This document shows positions 8,380-15,932 of a stretch of DNA of 64,000 nucleotides, piece after piece (the stretch's first letter is position 1; the number at the start of each line of letters is the position of its first letter). The DNA comes from Bordetella petrii. GTDB lineage: Bacteria; Pseudomonadota; Gammaproteobacteria; Burkholderiales; Burkholderiaceae_B. A model generated the notes under the pieces. That model did not search any database, was not told the origin of the DNA, and saw only the letters and a program-made list of their open reading frames with translations. Position numbers and translations under genes: made by a program. The DNA lies in the NCBI GenBank assembly GCA_017745595.1, contig WMBV01000011.1, positions 1-64,000 on the forward strand, in the 5' to 3' direction.

Positions 8380-9492
8380 ATGAAGATCCTATACACCAAC
8401 TTCCATAGGGCTGACGGAGGAGGGCACACAACATACATCATCTCTTTAGTGAGGGCATTGAAAGAAGCACATGAAATCGTAGTTTCCGCTCCATTGACAA
8501 GCCGTCTGCATCAGACGCTACTGTCGCTCTCCGATGTTAGGGTAGTCAATCATGACTTTCGAGGTGGGTTGCTGAAATGCGTACGCGATGCGCGCCGCTT
8601 CAGAGCATTCCTGCGTAGCGAGCGATTCGACATCGTTCATGTCAATGGTTCCGCAGACCATCGACTGTGCATGTTGGCGGTCGCAGGAATGGGTGTCGAT
8701 CGGCCCGCAATTGTCTATACGCAGCACAACGACAGAGACGTCAATCGATTAGGCACACTCATCCGAGCGCGTTTCGGTACCACGCGCGTGATTTGCGTGT
8801 GCGCCCACAGTAGACGAAAACTGGAACAAAGCCCATTCAACCGATGCGGACTTACTACTGTTTACAACGGCGTCGACGTTGACCGATTCTCCCCCCCGCC
8901 CGCCTCTGACGTCAGGCACTATCGCAAACGCTGGATCGAGCCGCGACGGTCTGGCCGTTTGGTGGTTGGAAGCAATGCCGGCACGGCTGATTACAAGCGT
9001 TGGCTCGATATGGTAGAGGGTGCGGCATTATTGCCGAAGCATCTTCGCGATCAGATTATAATTTTGATCGCCGGCGTACCGCCCTCGGAAGACCAAGTAT
9101 CCAAAGTCGAACAACTCGGCATGATGGACCATGTAATCTTCGTCGGCCTGCTCGACGACGTTCGACCATTCATTGCAACACTGGACGTCGGGTTCGTACT
9201 TTCATCGGAGGTCGAGACCATATCGTTCGCCTGTCGCGAGATGATGGCAATGGGCGTTCCCGTTATCGTCAGTGATTCGGGTGGACTTTCGGAAAACGTG
9301 GAACCTTACTGTGATGGCTGGGTGGTTCCTGCGTGCAATCCGCGTTCCGTTTCACTTGCCATAGCGAGCATCTTGACGAACCGCCAAAGCCTGATTCCCA
9401 TGCGGCATGCTGCGAGAAAGAAGGCAGTCTCCGAATTCTCACTTACACGGTTTGTGTCCGACACACAAGATGTATACCTAGCAACAAAGTAG
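8380..9492 (+). CDS. family 4 glycosyltransferase (GT-B fold)
   Basis: A 370-residue glycosyltransferase. The N-terminus MKILYTNFHRADGGGHTTYI is the typical acceptor-side glycine loop of GT4 enzymes. The C-terminal half has the nucleotide-sugar site with E-x7-E (ETISFACRE) followed by GVPVIVSDSGGLSE. No membrane helix or signal peptide, so it is cytosolic or peripheral. The substrate cannot be read from sequence; the neighbouring lipid A modification genes suggest a cell-envelope glycan. ATG 8380 has GAAGAGA upstream. It stands alone between the DUF4148 gene and a long non-coding stretch. Confidence 0.8.
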   Translation: MKILYTNFHRADGGGHTTYIISLVRALKEAHEIVVSAPLTSRLHQTLLSLSDVRVVNHDFRGGLLKCVRDARRFRAFLRSERFDIVHVNGSADHRLCMLAVAGMGVDRPAIVYTQHNDRDVNRLGTLIRARFGTTRVICVCAHSRRKLEQSPFNRCGLTTVYNGVDVDRFSPPPASDVRHYRKRWIEPRRSGRLVVGSNAGTADYKRWLDMVEGAALLPKHLRDQIIILIAGVPPSEDQVSKVEQLGMMDHVIFVGLLDDVRPFIATLDVGFVLSSEVETISFACREMMAMGVPVIVSDSGGLSENVEPYCDGWVVPACNPRSVSLAIASILTNRQSLIPMRHAARKKAVSEFSLTRFVSDTQDVYLATK

Positions 9493-9869
9493 GAAACTCA
9501 TTCCATCCAGCACGGGTTGGAACTTGCTCGCTTATGCGGTGATAGGGAGACCAGCGGCTCAAGATAGCGCTGTTCGACTTTTTTTATAGAAAGTCTTCTG
9601 CTTGCGGCAACGTCGTCAGCAATCGGTCTTGAACTTCTTCAACTAGTGACAAGCCGGTACCGATCCAGACACGCCACACAAACAGTCTCTTGTGATCGTC
9701 AGAAATGCGCACGGCTCCCATGTCCATTCATTGGATCTGTATCGTGTGTTCTTTAGCGCCCTAGCCTAGCTGGATACGGTGGAATCACGCTGGTCGCCAC
9801 ACATCGTCAACGATCACTGCATCACACCAAAAGCCGTAGTGTCAGCACGTTGAATTCCGACGATTTCAA
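9493..9869. other. non-coding stretch after the glycosyltransferase
   Basis: About 380 bases with no gene, tRNA or repeat that I can support. It leads into the orphan regulon promoter at 9870. It is richer in A+T than the later parts of the window. Confidence 0.5.
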
Positions 9870-9924
9870 TACAAAAAAGTAATTCCATCGTACGCATTTT
9901 GACAGAGAATGTCTCATAAAATTC
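9870..9924 (+). promoter_or_regulatory. orphan metal-regulon promoter with no gene behind it
   Basis: Box AATAC-A6-GTAAT (9870-9885), 15 nt, TTGACA (9901-9906), 12 nt, TAAAAT (9919-9924). The layout is identical to the czcR promoter at 21997-22051. No open reading frame of credible size follows before the terminator at 10129. Confidence 0.6.
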
Positions 9925-9930
9925 CGATGT

Positions 9931-10165
9931 CAATATGCACTGCTTATCATGTTCCCCGGCATAAGAAACGTTCTACCGACGCAGCCGATGAGTAGCCGCT
10001 CTGCCAATGGAGTGCGACAGGGCTTGCAAGCATTCTAGTAACCTGCCGACAACGCAGCAGCTAGAGTGTGTCACTGCAGTCATACTGAGCGTGACCTCTA
10101 TCCTCCGCGAAGGGATGAGGTGTTTCGCACCGCGCATACTGCGTACACAGTATGCGCGGTTTTTC
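9931..10165 (+). ncRNA. candidate metal-induced small RNA, about 230 nt
   Basis: Inferred transcript between the orphan promoter (-10 at 9919-9924) and the perfect hairpin terminator (10129-10165). Only very short reading frames start inside it (9 to 22 codons) and none has a ribosome site; one frame starting mid-way runs through the terminator and is not credible. An internal hairpin CCTC-TATCC / GGGAT-GAGG precedes the terminator. I recognise no RNA family. The existence of the transcript is an inference from the two flanking signals. Confidence 0.4.
10129..10165 (+). terminator. strong rho-independent terminator
   Basis: Perfect 13-bp stem: left arm 10129-10141 (ACCGCGCATACTG), 6-nt loop, right arm 10148-10160 (CAGTATGCGCGGT), then a run of five T ending at 10164. 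The T run is only on the plus strand, so it ends a plus-strand transcript. The nearest upstream gene ends more than 600 bases earlier. Confidence 0.85.
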
Positions 10166-10287
10166 TTCGCACATGCATGGTGAATCCTATTGAAAGTACG
10201 CACGAACGTTCTTCTTGACAGTGTCACGGATTATCTCTTCGCGCTTCTCAACGGCTGCGTGAACCAAGCTTCCAGGCCTGCAGATTG

Positions 10288-10342
10288 CAGACTAAAACGT
10301 AATCTCGTTGTTGGCATTTAGCAAGGGTCGATCCAATAGAAT
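10288..10342 (+). promoter_or_regulatory. metal-regulon promoter of the DUF4148 gene at 10425
   Basis: Box CAGAC-TAAAAC-GTAAT (10288-10303), 15 nt, TAGCAA, 12 nt, TAGAAT (10337-10342). Right arm and -10 are good, middle hexamer poor. Confidence 0.5.
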
Positions 10343-10424
10343 TTGTTGTACAGCTATTTGATTTTTGAAAGACATCTTGCCGCGCTTAAATGCTCTGCTT
10401 GAGTCGGAACGTAAGGAGTTTCTC

Positions 10425-10721
10425 GTGAAGAATTTTTTGAAGTATCTACCCCTGGGACTGGCGTTGATTTCTATGCAATCGGCCATCGCAGGTTCAGCAT
10501 CGACGTCGGAGAAATCCGCATTCGCACAAGATGCAGAACTCTCCCGTGCAGAGGTGCAGGCCGATTTGGCTATCTGGAAGCGAGCTGGCATGGACAAGTT
10601 CTGGCGAGGGAATCAGACTCCAAACACATTCAGCCGGGAATACCGAATGGCTCAGGCCGAATATCAACGGATGCGAAATGGCACGGAGTATCAGCAGGAA
10701 CTACAACGTCGGACACAATGA
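10425..10721 (+). CDS. DUF4148 family small exported protein
   Basis: A 98-residue protein: signal peptide (about 1-23, ending SAIAG), then the motif LSRAEVQADLAIWKRAGMDK and a conserved tail SREYRMAQAEYQRMRNG. It is a clear paralogue of the protein at 27056. The start is taken as GTG 10425 because AAGGAG lies seven bases upstream and gives a proper signal peptide; an in-frame ATG at 10365 would add 20 residues without a ribosome site. A UUCG-capped terminator follows at 10779. Function unknown; metal induction is inferred from the promoter. Confidence 0.8.
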   Translation: MKNFLKYLPLGLALISMQSAIAGSASTSEKSAFAQDAELSRAEVQADLAIWKRAGMDKFWRGNQTPNTFSREYRMAQAEYQRMRNGTEYQQELQRRTQ

Positions 10722-10778
10722 GGCTCCTACCGCGCTTGATACGAACTGCCTTTCGCAGACTGAGTATCTCGCAATTGC

Positions 10779-10804
10779 ATGCCACTTCGGTGGCATATTT
10801 TTTT
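10779..10804 (+). terminator. rho-independent terminator with a TTCG loop
   Basis: Stem ATGCCAC (10779-10785), loop TTCG, stem GTGGCAT (10790-10796), then A and seven T. It closes the DUF4148 transcript. Confidence 0.85.
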
Positions 10805-10878
10805 GCTAGCTGTTGTCGCCAGCACAGGGAGCATTACAATCTTTCTTCCTTTCCGTTAACTTTCTCAACTTCATTCGA

Positions 10879-11490
10879 ATGAGCGCCTCGACTGAACAGC
10901 CATCAACCGACGAGCGTCGAACGTTATGGATCGTGCTGATTCTCAACGCAGCTATTGCGGCGGCGTTTTTCATAAGCGGGGTAACCGCGGATTCAAGTGC
11001 GTTGATTGCGAACGGTGTCGACAACCTTTCTGACACAGCCGTCTACGCTCTCGGGCTGATAGCGTTGAGCCGCGGGAGCTTGTGGAAGCAGCGCGCGGCG
11101 ATGGCATCGGGCGTGATGTTACTTGTTTTTGCTGTAGGGATATTGCTGGATGTGGGACGCCGCTATTTTCAGGGTAGCGAGCCAATCGGGCCGACAATGA
11201 TGATCATGTCGCTTGTTGGCGGAGGAGTCAATTTCTATTGCTTGCGTCTTCTGCATCGGCTGGAGAATCCTGATGTCAATTTGCGAGCGGCAACGACATT
11301 CAGCCTTAACGATTTTATATCTAATGGTGGAATTTTGTTGTCTGGCGTACTGGTCTTTTGGCTGAACAGCAACTGGCCTGATCTTCTAGTTGGGCTGGCG
11401 ACAACGTTAATCGCCATCAAGGGTGGCGTTGACATATTGCGCGATGTCAAAACAGATATCCGAAGGAATAATGGCTATGGCACGAAATAA
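10879..11490 (+). CDS. cation diffusion facilitator-like transporter
   Basis: A 203-residue membrane protein with five to six helices, matching the membrane part of CDF (cation efflux) proteins. Helix 2 carries D-N-L-S-D in ANGVDNLSDTAVYALG, the DxxxD version of the CDF metal site. The equivalent site in helix 5 reads SLNDFISNGG, so the second acidic position is Asn. The usual cytoplasmic C-terminal domain is missing: family members are about 300 residues. The start is uncertain; ATG 10879 gives a normal N-terminus but has no clear ribosome site, and a TTG at 10813 is possible. Likely exports a divalent metal, or is a reduced variant. Confidence 0.75.
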   Translation: MSASTEQPSTDERRTLWIVLILNAAIAAAFFISGVTADSSALIANGVDNLSDTAVYALGLIALSRGSLWKQRAAMASGVMLLVFAVGILLDVGRRYFQGSEPIGPTMMIMSLVGGGVNFYCLRLLHRLENPDVNLRAATTFSLNDFISNGGILLSGVLVFWLNSNWPDLLVGLATTLIAIKGGVDILRDVKTDIRRNNGYGTK

Positions 11491-11669
11491 TATCAAGATA
11501 TTCGGTGACAGATATCACCGACGATTTAGATACCGTGCGCCACTGTACTCCGCCATGACGAATCTAACGATCTCGAGAGAGTAGATAACAAGAACCCCGT
11601 AGGCAGAAGAATGGGGTCCATAGACTCAGCTCCATTAACGAATCGGCCGCTTTGCTATTCTCACCCCGC

Positions 11670-12431
11670 TCAAACGCATCCAGTCGCCCAGTTCCGGACG
11701 TGCCAATACCTCATACTCGGCCAGGCGTTGGGCTGCCGACATATCGTCCGCAATCGGTAACCAGGATGGCAAATCAAAAGATCGCCATCTCGCGCATTGT
11801 TCAACCAATGATGCAATAGCCTAGCATAACGACGTTCGCCTCCTTGAAATCTGTAGATTCCAAGCATACGCCGATTGATAGGCCAACCTTCGCATCGAGC
11901 GGCCCGCGCCACCTCGTCCGCGCCCAGAGCTCCAATTAAGTGGGCTTTGGCGGAATCGAGAATAGGGATTCCCGTCAACAGTCCGGGAGCGGTATATCGC
12001 AGCCAGGGCTTCCGGCGCCCACGGTAGCGTTCGCGCAATATGCAAAGCAATCGTGGTAGGACGCCGGGCAACTGATGAACATGTTGATGGCCATCGATAT
12101 AGTCTGGAGGCCGTCCCAGTGTCTTCTCAAAAGTATCAAATTGACGCAGGAGCTGGTTGTCGACCCATGCTCTCTCAAGACGACCAGAATAGACACGGCC
12201 TATAAGTGTGCGTAGTGCCAATACGTTCGGTTGACTCGTTCCTCCAAATGCTGCGGTGAGATTCAGATGAAGGCCAACATCAAGATCAGCATCATTCAGC
12301 CGTCGCCCATTGACGACAAACGTGGGCCCGTGTACCAAGCAGCTAATTGCGCTGAGACGATCTAGTTTTATTAGTTGAAGTATGCCTGCATCAATACCAG
12401 AACTCATGCCGAAGTCGTCGCCGCAAAACAC
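11670..12431 (-). CDS. lgmC: ChbG/HpnK (YdjC) family sugar deacetylase, LgmC-like
   Basis: A 253-residue carbohydrate deacetylase of the YdjC/ChbG/HpnK fold. Metal-site motifs are visible: FCGDDFGMS at the very N-terminus, DGHQHVHQLPG in the middle and ICHPGY near the end. In the Bordetella Lgm pathway a YdjC protein is thought to deacetylate undecaprenyl-phosphate N-acetylglucosamine before transfer to lipid A. I chose GTG 12431 (GGAAG six to seven bases upstream), which starts right at the catalytic motif; the longer frame to 12671 would run through gtrA on the other strand. Divergent from gtrA by 51 bases. The lgm symbol is by analogy. Confidence 0.78.
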   Translation of the reverse strand: MFCGDDFGMSSGIDAGILQLIKLDRLSAISCLVHGPTFVVNGRRLNDADLDVGLHLNLTAAFGGTSQPNVLALRTLIGRVYSGRLERAWVDNQLLRQFDTFEKTLGRPPDYIDGHQHVHQLPGVLPRLLCILRERYRGRRKPWLRYTAPGLLTGIPILDSAKAHLIGALGADEVARAARCEGWPINRRMLGIYRFQGGERRYARLLHHWLNNARDGDLLICHPGYRLRTICRQPNAWPSMRYWHVRNWATGCV

Positions 12432-12482
12432 AACACGCTTCCAACATCGTTCTTCACCTTGCTCAGCACTAACGAGGCGGCC

Positions 12483-12878
12483 ATGAAGCTCTTGATGATG
12501 GAAGCACGCTGGTTCGTTTTGGTGGGCGTCGGAGCTACCACGACACATTGGTTGGCCGTGGTGATGTGCGTTGAGTGGTTGTGCATACGCCCGTTGGTTG
12601 CGAACATCGCCGGATGGTTCATCGCATTCATAGTGTCTTTTATGGGACATTATTTGCTCACTTTTCGCCATTTAAGCGCGCGTTGGACGATAGCGCTACG
12701 ACGCTTCTTTCTCGTATCGACATGCGGATTTTTGTTCAACGAGGTTGTGTACGCCTGGCTGCTGAGCAATACGAGGCAAAGCTACGAGCTTATGCTCGGT
12801 TTGGTTCTCTTAGGCTTGGCTTTCGCCACATTCCTCGCTAGCCGGTTGTGGGCATTTAGATGTCGCTCTGGCGGTTGA
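12483..12878 (+). CDS. lgmD: GtrA family membrane protein, LgmD-like
   Basis: A 131-residue protein with four membrane helices and the GtrA pattern: FVLVGVGATTTHWLAVV at the start, an N-x-x-G-W central helix (NIAGWFIAFIVSFMGHYLLTF) and the closing R-LWAFR. GtrA proteins flip undecaprenyl-linked sugars to the periplasm or support such flippases. ATG 12483 has GAGG upstream. It is the only plus-strand gene in the lipid A group, placed between the deacetylase and the ArnT-type transferase. Assignment to the Lgm pathway is by context. Confidence 0.75.
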   Translation: MKLLMMEARWFVLVGVGATTTHWLAVVMCVEWLCIRPLVANIAGWFIAFIVSFMGHYLLTFRHLSARWTIALRRFFLVSTCGFLFNEVVYAWLLSNTRQSYELMLGLVLLGLAFATFLASRLWAFRCRSGG

Positions 12879-12933
12879 CCCTCACTCCTACTGTATCCCT
12901 CGTCTCTGTGCACCGACACCCGAGCAAACGACT

Positions 12934-14391
12934 TTATCGACTGGCTGTTTTACGCAGCTCATAGAGGACAAAGCGCCGACTGGAATATCGAGATTTTGCA
13001 ACAACTCCAGGTGAGGCCAGTAGCGGCCAGGATTTATCACGGGAAACTGCCACCCACAACCGACCGGATGGGCTAAATGGCGGCAAAGTGGATGCTTGCC
13101 AGGGAAGCAATTTCGCTTTGCCTTGCGAGTAATATCGCGCAGAGAAAGGTCTCGAGCCTACAAAATAGAGCGTGTCGCCGGGCTGCTGCAGCTTCTCAAC
13201 CATTGCGACGAGGCCCTTCTCTGTCTTGAAGCGTGGTTCGTCGAGAATACCTAGTGTGCCGATCACAACAGCAGCGATGGGGACAAGCAGCGACGCTGCG
13301 AATACGAAAGAGTTCGCAAGTCTCTGGTTCCGGGTCAGTTCTACACTTGAGAGCCAACAGCCAAGGCCTAGAGCCAGCGGCGGCAGGCTTGGCAAGACAT
13401 ATGTCCATAAGATGTTGCCGGAAAAAGTAAAAAGGACCGGGGCTACTAATGCCCACGACACTAGTAGCTTGACTATGGGTTCACGTAGAGCGGCTTGAGC
13501 AGCCTGGCGTAGACTGGATTTCAGTGGCAGCACCAGTAGGCCGGTCACGAGCAACAGACTCCACGGTGCTGAAGCCGCAATCCAATCTAACCAAATTGCT
13601 CCCCATGCGCGAGCGTGGGCGGTGCCGTATCGATCACCTGCCCAACCCGCGTCGACGAAGCGAAGGAAATGCTCGCCCACGAGGAAGTACTTCAGAAATC
13701 CAGGCGTCTTGAGTTCTGCGATGACATACCATGGCAGTGAAATAGCGAGCATCAATGCAAGCCCTACCGACCACGGTAGAGCCTTTAATGCCTTTCGGCC
13801 TTCACGCGCCCATAACGCCCAAGCCAAACTCGCGCCTCCAATCAATACCAGAGCAAGCGGGCCTTTGGCCAACAGACCGATCGAAAGACCAATGAAGAAT
13901 CCATAGCGCCAGAATGCAGTGGGGCAAAAGGGAGCCACCATTAGTGCAAGCATCGATAGTGTCACGCCCAAAGTGAGAAACGGGTCCGTGAGAACGGCGC
14001 CGGCGCTCACAAATGGCAGAAGCATCGCAGCCAGCATTAGCACAGCCCATCGCGCCTGCTGCAAGCCGAAGACTCTTCGTGCAGCCACATAGACGAGGCG
14101 CGCAACCAGTAGCATGACTAGCAAGGACGGTAGGCGTACCGCGAACTCGCTCAATCCGAGTAATTTGATGCTCAGGGCCTGAGCCCAAAAGGCTAGAGGA
14201 GGTTTTCCCCAAAAGGGCTCCCCCGGTTCAAACCAGGGGGTGACCCAGTCTCCCGAGACGGCCATTATCCTCGCAATCTCTGCATAGCGCGGCTCTGACG
14301 TGTCAATCAGTGGAAGCGTTGCCATGGCAAACAAACGGACCCCCAATACAACCACGACGGCAATTAAGAGAGACTTACTACTTATTCTCAC
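12934..14391 (-). CDS. lgmB: ArnT-type lipid A glycosyltransferase, LgmB-like
   Basis: A 485-residue membrane glycosyltransferase of the ArnT/PMT (GT83/GT39) type with about a dozen helices. The N-terminal periplasmic loop carries DTSEPRYAEIARIM and WVTPWFEPGEPFWGKPPL, hallmarks of ArnT. It is expected to transfer an amino sugar from undecaprenyl phosphate to lipid A phosphates; the Bordetella homologue LgmB adds glucosamine. GTG 14391 is preferred over ATG 14457: GGAG lies seven bases upstream and the overlap with lgmA is then 14 bases, giving coupled translation. The C-terminal domain is shorter than in enterobacterial ArnT. Confidence 0.85.
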   Translation of the reverse strand: MRISSKSLLIAVVVVLGVRLFAMATLPLIDTSEPRYAEIARIMAVSGDWVTPWFEPGEPFWGKPPLAFWAQALSIKLLGLSEFAVRLPSLLVMLLVARLVYVAARRVFGLQQARWAVLMLAAMLLPFVSAGAVLTDPFLTLGVTLSMLALMVAPFCPTAFWRYGFFIGLSIGLLAKGPLALVLIGGASLAWALWAREGRKALKALPWSVGLALMLAISLPWYVIAELKTPGFLKYFLVGEHFLRFVDAGWAGDRYGTAHARAWGAIWLDWIAASAPWSLLLVTGLLVLPLKSSLRQAAQAALREPIVKLLVSWALVAPVLFTFSGNILWTYVLPSLPPLALGLGCWLSSVELTRNQRLANSFVFAASLLVPIAAVVIGTLGILDEPRFKTEKGLVAMVEKLQQPGDTLYFVGSRPFSARYYSQGKAKLLPWQASTLPPFSPSGRLWVAVSRDKSWPLLASPGVVAKSRYSSRRFVLYELRKTASR

Positions 14392-15415
14392 CGACTTGCT
14401 CCGCCGACGAATCTCCAGGTACAGGCGCTTCGGTTGATTCGATGATCTCCCGTACAAGATAGACGGGACGTTGTTTTGATTCCATGTATGTTTTTCCCAG
14501 ATATTCGCCCAACAGGCCGATAGTCAGCAACTGAATGCCGCTAAGTAATGTGATCATCGCCATTAGGGACGGATAACCGGGCACTGAGTCGCCAAAAATC
14601 AGTGTCTTGAGCACTATCGCAAGACCAAATCCCCCCCCGAGCAATGCAATTACGGCGCCGATTGCAGTGGCCCAACGCAGCGGTGTCGTCGAAAACGAGG
14701 TGATACCCTCCATCGCCAAGCCAAACAGGGCAAAGTAATTCCATTTGGTGGTACCGGCCGCTCGAGGTGCTCGATCGTAGTCGATGACGGTCGTTGGCAT
14801 GCCCACCCATGCATATAGACCTTTCATATATCGGCATCGCTCTGGAAGCCTAAGCATGGCATTGACAGTACGCCGACTCATCAATCGGAAATCACCAGTA
14901 TCGGCCGGAATTTTTGAATGGCTAAGACGGCTAAGTAGGCGATAGAAGGCGTATGCCGAGAGCTTTTTGGCCCATCCTTCTCCTTGTCGAGATCGACGAC
15001 GCATGCATACTACGTCGGCGCCAGCTCGCCAAGCAGCAACCATGGCCGGAATCAGTTCAGGGGGATCTTGTAGGTCGGCGTCCAACACGATCACTGCGGC
15101 ACCACGAGCATGCACCAAACCAGCCGACATCGCGGCTTCTTTGCCGAAGTTGCGGCTCAGGCACACAATGCGCACTGCGGAATTTTGCCGGGCCACTGCG
15201 CGGAGAAACGCGACGCTATCGTCAGTGCTACCGTCATCGACGAAGATGATTTCGTATGGGTACCCCTGGCTTTGCAGCAAAGGTTGCAATCGATTCAGAC
15301 ACAGGGGAAGAACTTCTTGCTCATTAAAGAAAGGAATAATGATGGAAAGGCAGTCACTTTGAGCTGCCGAGGCGACTGGTTTCACGGGTGGTTGGTAGGC
15401 AGCTAGAGCGTGCAT
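14378..15415 (-). CDS. lgmA: family 2 glycosyltransferase (GtrB/ArnC/LgmA-like)
   Basis: A 345-residue polyisoprenyl-phosphate glycosyltransferase. The GT2 domain (about 20-240) has IIIPFFNEQEVLP, the DDGSTDDS turn and VLDADLQDPPELIP (DxD-type site). Two C-terminal helices (about 245-310) hold it to the inner membrane. In the Lgm pathway this enzyme makes undecaprenyl-phosphate-N-acetylglucosamine. It heads the minus-strand lgmA-lgmB operon behind a regulon-type promoter (-10 at 15443-15448), which suggests metal control of lipid A modification. The family is certain, the exact sugar is inferred. Confidence 0.85.
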   Translation of the reverse strand: MHALAAYQPPVKPVASAAQSDCLSIIIPFFNEQEVLPLCLNRLQPLLQSQGYPYEIIFVDDGSTDDSVAFLRAVARQNSAVRIVCLSRNFGKEAAMSAGLVHARGAAVIVLDADLQDPPELIPAMVAAWRAGADVVCMRRRSRQGEGWAKKLSAYAFYRLLSRLSHSKIPADTGDFRLMSRRTVNAMLRLPERCRYMKGLYAWVGMPTTVIDYDRAPRAAGTTKWNYFALFGLAMEGITSFSTTPLRWATAIGAVIALLGGGFGLAIVLKTLIFGDSVPGYPSLMAMITLLSGIQLLTIGLLGEYLGKTYMESKQRPVYLVREIIESTEAPVPGDSSAEQVGENK

Positions 15416-15442
15416 GAAATCGACCTAGTAATACGATGCATC

Positions 15443-15497
15443 ACTCTAGCCGCTGACCCACGACAACACGCAGACGACTACATTACATTTTGGTCAG
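15443..15497 (-). promoter_or_regulatory. metal-regulon promoter of lgmA-lgmB
   Basis: Minus strand: box CTGAC-CAAAAT-GTAAT (15482-15497), 15 nt, TTGTCG (15461-15466), 12 nt, TAGAGT (15443-15448). The ATG is 27 bases downstream of the -10. Same geometry as the copper and czc promoters. Confidence 0.55.
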
Positions 15498-15596
15498 TTT
15501 CAAGAAACGAGAAACCTATGTTCAAGAAGCAGACACCGATCACATACACCCAACTCAAAAACACTTATGAGCCGTGTGTCGGGAAACCATGTGACC

Positions 15597-15932
15597 TTAT
15601 GGAAGCCGTTGTCGCGATTTTCCCCCAACCACCTCAACAGCCTCAAGCGTCATAAGACCAATATCGGTCACTTGTTCGAGCGATATCGCAAAGGCCCGAA
15701 GTTTGATGTCACTATCCACTATTTCAATGACGACTGCGCGATCGTTTTCTAGAACATGTTTACGATGGAGCTGTGCCGCATGGCCAAATCCCAATAGCGC
15801 TTCCAAGACTGTCACCCCTGCCAGGCCGCTGTCGCGGGCGGCAGTTGCTACATACTCGAATACGCGACGGTCACCGACGTATGCAGACTCATCGGTATAG
15901 ATGCGTAGAAGTTTCATTGTTTGTTCGGTCAC
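15597..15932 (-). CDS. DUF190 family PII-like protein
   Basis: A 111-residue soluble protein of the DUF190 family. Visible features are MKLLRIYTDESAYVGDR at the start, a glycine/alanine-rich loop (GLAGVTVLEALLGFG) and a C-terminal VVIEIVDSD strand. DUF190 proteins have a ferredoxin-like, PII/CutA1-like fold and are thought to sense small ligands or ions. The start GTG 15932 overlaps the czcA stop (GTGA) with AAGGAG eight bases upstream, so it is translationally coupled as the last czc operon gene. That suggests a role in metal efflux control, which is inference. Confidence 0.8.
   Translation of the reverse strand: MTEQTMKLLRIYTDESAYVGDRRVFEYVATAARDSGLAGVTVLEALLGFGHAAQLHRKHVLENDRAVVIEIVDSDIKLRAFAISLEQVTDIGLMTLEAVEVVGGKSRQRLP

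Noticed and set aside
9929-10010. Very short peptides of 9 to 22 codons in the candidate small RNA
   Set aside because: No ribosome sites and no sign of coding constraint; an RNA is the simpler reading.
12434-12671. N-terminal extension of the YdjC-type deacetylase
   Set aside because: It would overlap gtrA on the other strand and precede the catalytic motif that normally begins the protein.
15410-15655. Small plus-strand frame over the lgmA promoter and the end of the DUF190 gene
   Set aside because: It covers a regulatory region and overlaps a real gene; an internal 45-codon start at 15518 has no good ribosome site.
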